NCBI RefSeq assembly: GCF_001039475.1
Contig: NZ_LELK01000004.1
Span: 155,827 to 219,826 of the forward strand
DNA from: Guptibacillus hwajinpoensis
GTDB lineage: Bacteria; Bacillota; Bacilli; Bacillales; Guptibacillaceae
Direction of reading: 5' to 3'
Length of the DNA: 64,000 bases
Under the pieces are notes generated by a model. It was not told where the DNA came from and ran no database searches. It worked only from the letters and a program-made list of their open reading frames with translations. The position numbers were made by a program, and so were the translations under genes. Position 1 is the stretch's first letter. Every line of letters begins with the position of its first letter. Shown here piece after piece: positions 60,463 to 64,000 of the stretch.

Positions 60463-60595
60463 TTAGCAAATTGGAGCGGAAGATGCTCGACTCCTGCGGG
60501 ACTAGCGGGACAAGTGAGACCCCACAGGCGCGCCTAAGCGCGCCGAGGAGGCTCACCGCCCGCCCCGCGGAAAGCGAGCATCTGGAGCGGAAATT
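60463..60595 (+). repeat. dispersed GC-palindrome repeat, full-length core (copy 8)
   Basis: A full-length core, from TTGGAGCGGAAGATGCTCG to AAGCGAGCATCTGGAGCGGA, in which both outer arms carry the same one-base deletion (GATGCTC / GAGCATC), so pairing is kept. Inner hairpins CCTGCGGG/CCCCACAGG and GGCGCGCC..GCGCGCC are present. The terminal repeats are not clear. Confidence 0.82.
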
Positions 60596-60640
60596 CACTC
60601 CCATCCAAAGTCTAATCGTCAGAAAAATAGAACTTTTAAA

Positions 60641-60654
60641 TGCAAAGGCTTTCA
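60641..60654 (+). promoter_or_regulatory. possible cre (CcpA) site upstream of pta
   Basis: TGCAAAGGCTTTCA matches the cre consensus at most positions but has GG for the central CG. It lies about 75 bases before the pta start. CcpA activates pta from an upstream cre in B. subtilis, which makes the position plausible. Confidence 0.3.
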
Positions 60655-60730
60655 AATCCGGATTTATTTTCGTTTTAAGGGAAAAAAGAGTATCGTAGGG
60701 ATTGGATATTAAATAAATGAGGTGAATGCA

Positions 60731-61705
60731 ATGAGTGATCTATTTACAAACATGAAAGATCAAGTGAAAACAGGGTACCCAACGATCGTTTTTCCTGAAG
60801 GAACAGATGAGCGCGTGCTAGCAGCGGCAAATCGTCTTGCTGAAGATGGAATTCTTAAGCCAATCGTGGTTGGTGGAGAAGAAGCAATTAAAGATAAGGC
60901 ATCAAGTTTAAGTCTTGAATTGCACAGTGATCTTGTGATGTTGGATCCTGCCACTTACAAAGAGATGGACTCACTTGTGGAATCGTTTGTTGAGCGTCGT
61001 AAAGGCAAAGCAACAGCGGAACAGGCACAAGAAATCCTTCTTAATGTGAACTACTTCGGTACAATGCTTGTTCACACAGGTAAAGCAGATGGTCTTGTGA
61101 GCGGTGCTGCACACTCAACTGGTGATACAGTACGCCCGGCTCTACAAATCATCAAAACAAAAGAAGGCATTAAGAAAACTTCAGGTGCTTTCGTAATGGT
61201 TAAAGGTGATGAGAAGTATGTATTCGCTGATTGTGCGATCAATATTTCTCCTGACAGCAATGACTTAGCGGAAATCGGTCTAAGTAGTGCTGAAACAGCA
61301 AAAATGTTTGGTATCGAGCCGAAAGTTGCGATGCTTAGCTTCTCTACAAAAGGTTCAGCGAAATCACCTGAAACTGAAAAAGTGGAAGAAGCAACGCGTC
61401 TTGCTAAAGAAATGGCGCCAGATCTTGTGATCGACGGCGAATTCCAATTCGACGCTGCTTTCGTACCAGAAGTGGCTCAGAAGAAAGCACCAGAGTCTCC
61501 ACTTAAAGGGGAAGCAAACGTGTTTGTATTCCCAAGTCTTGAAGCAGGAAACATTGGGTACAAAATGGTTCAGCGCCTTGGTGGCTACGAAGCGGTTGGC
61601 CCTGTTCTTCAAGGATTGAATAAGCCAGTTAACGACCTTTCACGCGGTTGTAGCGAAGAAGATGTGTACAAGCTAGCATTGATTACAGCAATGCAAAGTT
61701 TATAA
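60731..61705 (+). CDS. pta: phosphate acetyltransferase
   Basis: A 324-residue enzyme converting acetyl-CoA and phosphate to acetyl phosphate in overflow metabolism. FPEGTDERVLAAANRLAEDG, GMLVHTGKADGLVSGAAHSTGDTVRPALQII-type segments (here GTMLVHTGKADGLVSGAAHS) and FVFPSLEAGNIGYKMVQRLGGYEAVGP are family blocks. The length matches the short single-domain Pta of bacilli. The ATG with GAGGTGAA is chosen over a GTG three codons earlier. Confidence 0.96.
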   Translation: MSDLFTNMKDQVKTGYPTIVFPEGTDERVLAAANRLAEDGILKPIVVGGEEAIKDKASSLSLELHSDLVMLDPATYKEMDSLVESFVERRKGKATAEQAQEILLNVNYFGTMLVHTGKADGLVSGAAHSTGDTVRPALQIIKTKEGIKKTSGAFVMVKGDEKYVFADCAINISPDSNDLAEIGLSSAETAKMFGIEPKVAMLSFSTKGSAKSPETEKVEEATRLAKEMAPDLVIDGEFQFDAAFVPEVAQKKAPESPLKGEANVFVFPSLEAGNIGYKMVQRLGGYEAVGPVLQGLNKPVNDLSRGCSEEDVYKLALITAMQSL

Positions 61706-61715
61706 GAAATAATTA

Positions 61716-61749
61716 AAATCCCCGAAGGATATCCTTCGGGGATTTTTTT
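61716..61749. terminator. bidirectional terminator between pta and lipL
   Basis: AAATCCCCGAAGG and CCTTCGGGGATTT form a 13-bp stem, with a 4-base loop and a T run. The flanking genes converge. Confidence 0.9.
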
Positions 61750-61752
61750 GTG

Positions 61753-62589
61753 TTACTTAGCAAGAACTTTTTCATTGCGCGTAAAAACGCGCTGATAATT
61801 GTAGTCATAAAGTGATAGTTCAGATATGGAGAGATGTTCGGTTGTCATGGCATCTGCATAGGTTTTTAATGTTTTTAGAGTTTGCATCATTAAGTCACCC
61901 GCAGTTAAATCTTCTCCAATCAGCTCACTAAGTGAGGCCATTGTTTCAGGCACAATTTCTGGATATGTGAATTTTGTAGGCTCACCTTGAACAGCTCGAT
62001 GATAGAACTCCTGAATTACTTTTGCTCGTTCGGACCCACTACCATCAACACACAAGTAGACTTGTACGGCAACGCCACCGCGTAGTCTTCGCTGAGAAAT
62101 GCCAGCGAATTTCCGTCCATCGATGCTAAGATCATATCGTCCAGGACAATAGGAACCGACTATTTCTCGATCTTCAATTGTGACGTTATATGGTGTGAGA
62201 ATGTGTTCTACGAAATCTACCATCGCTTCATAACCAGTGTCGATATCAATTTGCTGCTGTTTCTCTGCAAAAACGAGCGAGAGATTTAAGACACCTGCAT
62301 CAAGAACGACGGCGAGTCCGCCAGAGTTTCTGACGATGACGCGGTACCCCTGTTCTTTTAAATAATCAACACCTTCATCGAAATAAGGAAGGCGCGTATC
62401 TTGTATACCTAAAACAATGGTATTGTGATGAACCCATGAGCGCATAATGGGTGGCGAGTCGCCACTTCCAGCTGAATTGCAAAGCGTATCATCCATAGCG
62501 AAAGATTGCAGTGCATCGAATGATGGACCAAGCGTGGATTGATCGATGATCCGCCATTTAGGCTGGAATAGTATGGAATCGTTCGTCAT
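61753..62589 (-). CDS. lipL: octanoyl-[GcvH]:protein N-octanoyltransferase LipL
   Basis: A 278-residue amidotransferase moving octanoyl groups from GcvH to the E2 subunits of lipoyl-dependent complexes. Catalytic Cys148 lies in [45 protein letters not shown] is the conserved substrate loop. The hemQ-pta-lipL neighbourhood matches B. subtilis ywfI-pta-ywfL. I start at the ATG with AAGGGATAAG, 34 codons inside the longest ORF, whose extra part is cysteine-rich promoter-region sequence. Confidence 0.94.
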   Translation of the reverse strand: MTNDSILFQPKWRIIDQSTLGPSFDALQSFAMDDTLCNSAGSGDSPPIMRSWVHHNTIVLGIQDTRLPYFDEGVDYLKEQGYRVIVRNSGGLAVVLDAGVLNLSLVFAEKQQQIDIDTGYEAMVDFVEHILTPYNVTIEDREIVGSYCPGRYDLSIDGRKFAGISQRRLRGGVAVQVYLCVDGSGSERAKVIQEFYHRAVQGEPTKFTYPEIVPETMASLSELIGEDLTAGDLMMQTLKTLKTYADAMTTEHLSISELSLYDYNYQRVFTRNEKVLAK

Positions 62590-63084
62590 ATTTCTTATCC
62601 CTTCTTCTATAGCTAATCGGTTTCTATTATAGCATGATGTACTAGAACAACCATAAGACATCATCCGACAGTATTTCCCGGGAGATGACATGATTATAGT
62701 GATCGTTACGCGTTGAAATTAGTCCGCCTTTTTTCCTATTTACTACAAAATATTGTCTATAAAACTTTGGTTTCAAAGGATATCATGTAGGTTGCGAAAA
62801 AAAGGAAATTGCGAGAATTGTCTAAAATGATATAATGGTAATTACGGTAGTTTCGAGTTAGCTAGTTAGCGGGTATAGTTGATAAGATTGGAAATGTATG
62901 TAAGAGCTTTCATATAAGACTGTTAATATGAAAAATTGCATAGTGTTGGACCATTAGTAATAAAGGTCCAACCAATTTCACTTCTAGAGGTAGTCAATCA
63001 TCATCTGAGAGTATTTATCTGATGAATGTATGACTGCCGCTTCAGGGTGGATTAAACGTCGATTGGACGAAAGGGGACGTGTTT
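62590..63084 (+). other. long leader of the symporter gene with hairpins
   Basis: No gene is seen in this 495-base gap. After the candidate promoter lies a leader of about 245 bases. Two hairpins stand out: GTTGGACC with GGTCCAAC (62944-62972, 8 bp perfect, 13-base loop) and AGTCA-ATCATC with GATGAAT-TGACT (about 62994-63033, imperfect). Neither is followed by a T run strong enough to call a terminator. A leader of this length could hold a regulatory element. Confidence 0.45.
62809..62836 (+). promoter_or_regulatory. sigma-A promoter of the symporter gene
   Basis: TTGCGA, 16 bases, TATAAT: four of six and six of six positions match. Confidence 0.6.
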
Positions 63085-64000
63085 ATGAAGTTAACGGTTA
63101 AAATTATTGCAGGTCTAGTTCTAGGTATCCTTGTAGGTGTTATCTTTAATCTTTTTGCACCGGATGCATTTGCACCTGTCGATAAATATCTATTTGGTCC
63201 TGTAGGCCAGATCTTTCTTAACTTAATTAAGATGCTAGTTGTACCGATCGTATTCTTCTCAATCGTAGTTGGTACGGCTGGAATAAGCGATCCGAAAAAG
63301 CTTGGCCGTATGGGGGGAAAAACAGTAGGCTTTTTCCTTGTTACAACGACGATTGCGATTTCAATTGCTATGGCACTTGCTTACTTAATCAAACCAGGTG
63401 TTGAAGGTTCGTTCTCAGGAAATGCTGATTTCGAAGCACAAGATGCACCACCTGTTATGGACACCATTATAAATATTATTCCTACTAACCCAGTGCAAGC
63501 ACTTGTTGAAGGGAATATGCTACAAATCATTGCGTTTGCTATATTCATAGGTTTTGCTCTTGCGATTCTAGGAGACCGCACAAAAGCGTTACGTAATCTA
63601 TTCGAACAAGGTAACGACGTGATGATGTACCTTGTTAAGATCATTATGGAAACAGCCCCTTATGGTGCATTTGCTCTTATCGCATCTGCTGTTGGCGGAC
63701 AAGGTAAAGAAGCTCTTCAATCCATGGGAATGTACTTCCTAGTTGTTCTTGGTGCTTTACTCATTCATTTTCTATTCACATATGGTAGTGCAATCTATTT
63801 CCTATGTAAAGAGAATCCTATCAAATTTTATAAAGCTTTTGCTCCAGCAATGGCTGTTGCATTCAGTACATCATCGAGTAGTGGTACACTTCCTGTATCT
63901 ATGAAAACCGCTCAGGAAAACTTGAAGATTCCTAAGCAAATCAGTAGTTTCGTTCAGCCGCTTGGCGCGACAATTAACATGGATGGAACAGCGATTATGC
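63085..64000 (+). CDS. dicarboxylate/amino acid:cation symporter (DAACS), 5' part
   Basis: The first 305 residues of a symporter of the GltT/GltP/DctA family; the gene runs off the right edge. KMLVVPIVFFSIVVGTAGI, the serine-rich hairpin STSSSSGTLPVSM and the sodium/substrate motif GATINMDGTAIM are all visible. Whether it carries glutamate/aspartate or C4-dicarboxylates cannot be told from this part. AAGGGGACG precedes the ATG. Confidence 0.93.
   Translation, partial: MKLTVKIIAGLVLGILVGVIFNLFAPDAFAPVDKYLFGPVGQIFLNLIKMLVVPIVFFSIVVGTAGISDPKKLGRMGGKTVGFFLVTTTIAISIAMALAYLIKPGVEGSFSGNADFEAQDAPPVMDTIINIIPTNPVQALVEGNMLQIIAFAIFIGFALAILGDRTKALRNLFEQGNDVMMYLVKIIMETAPYGAFALIASAVGGQGKEALQSMGMYFLVVLGALLIHFLFTYGSAIYFLCKENPIKFYKAFAPAMAVAFSTSSSSGTLPVSMKTAQENLKIPKQISSFVQPLGATINMDGTAIM

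Noticed and set aside
1-64000. tRNA, rRNA, CRISPR arrays, prophage or complete insertion sequences
   Set aside because: I saw no tRNA or rRNA sequence, no spacer-repeat array, and no transposase, integrase or phage structural gene.

Overview
The window is a piece of a Bacillaceae chromosome (spore-forming, flagellated Firmicute, low-to-moderate GC). The evidence is strong GGAGG-type ribosome sites, spore genes (gerQ, cwlJ), the coproporphyrin-type haem enzyme HemQ, the lipoyl relay enzyme LipL next to pta, and B. subtilis-like candidate sigma-B and sigma-D promoters. It is not B. subtilis itself: the flagellar genes are arranged differently and a family of GC-rich palindromic intergenic repeats is scattered through the flanks. 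I cannot name the species from sequence alone.

Layout. 0-9 kb holds housekeeping and transport genes: the 5' end of a B12-binding radical SAM protein, a methyltransferase, a glutathione peroxidase, a DUF429 protein, an aromatic-acid exporter family protein overlapping a SLAP-domain protein, and a TAXI-type TRAP transporter operon (binding lipoprotein, DUF1850 protein, fused permease). 9-17 kb holds fumC and a set of stress genes (yflT-like, DUF1499, terC-like, DJ-1/PfpI, aldY-like aldehyde dehydrogenase), several with candidate sigma-B promoters, plus a beta-carbonic anhydrase, ywdI and a GNAT gene. 17-19.6 kb is a pxpB-pxpA-pxpC 5-oxoprolinase operon.

19.9-54.5 kb is an almost uninterrupted flagellar supercluster: fliW-csrA, hag, yjfB, flaG, fliD, a fliT-like gene, fliS, motA-motB-fliL, flgM-flgN-flgK-flgL, a divergent flhO-flhP pair, then the long fla operon from flgB to flhG, sigD, a swrB-like gene and a yaaR-like gene. 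Compared with the B. subtilis fla/che operon it has lost every chemotaxis gene (cheY, cheB, cheA, cheW, cheC, cheD). FliY has also lost the catalytic residues of both CheC-type phosphatase sites, and the CheY-binding peptide of FliM is altered. Good sigma-D promoters stand before hag and fliD and a weaker one before flgM. The hag leader carries two CsrA-like GGA sites, matching the adjacent fliW-csrA pair. fliJ appears to start at an AUC codon.

Directly behind the flagellar block, after a terminator, is a three-gene cassette: a SigO-like sigma factor, an untracked 48-residue YvrJ protein and an RsoA-like protein. This looks like a two-subunit sigma factor of the SigO/RsoA type. It is followed by an EcsAB-family ABC transporter. 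The last 7 kb (ywdK, gerQ, cwlJ, hemQ, pta, lipL, a DAACS dicarboxylate/amino-acid symporter) resembles the ywd/ywf-pta region of B. subtilis. Together with ywdI on the other side, this suggests that the flagellar block sits inside an otherwise conserved neighbourhood.

The most interesting signals are the che-less flagellar operon with a decayed FliY phosphatase, the SigO-YvrJ-RsoA cassette, the non-canonical fliJ start, and the MITE-like palindromic repeats with terminal inverted repeats.
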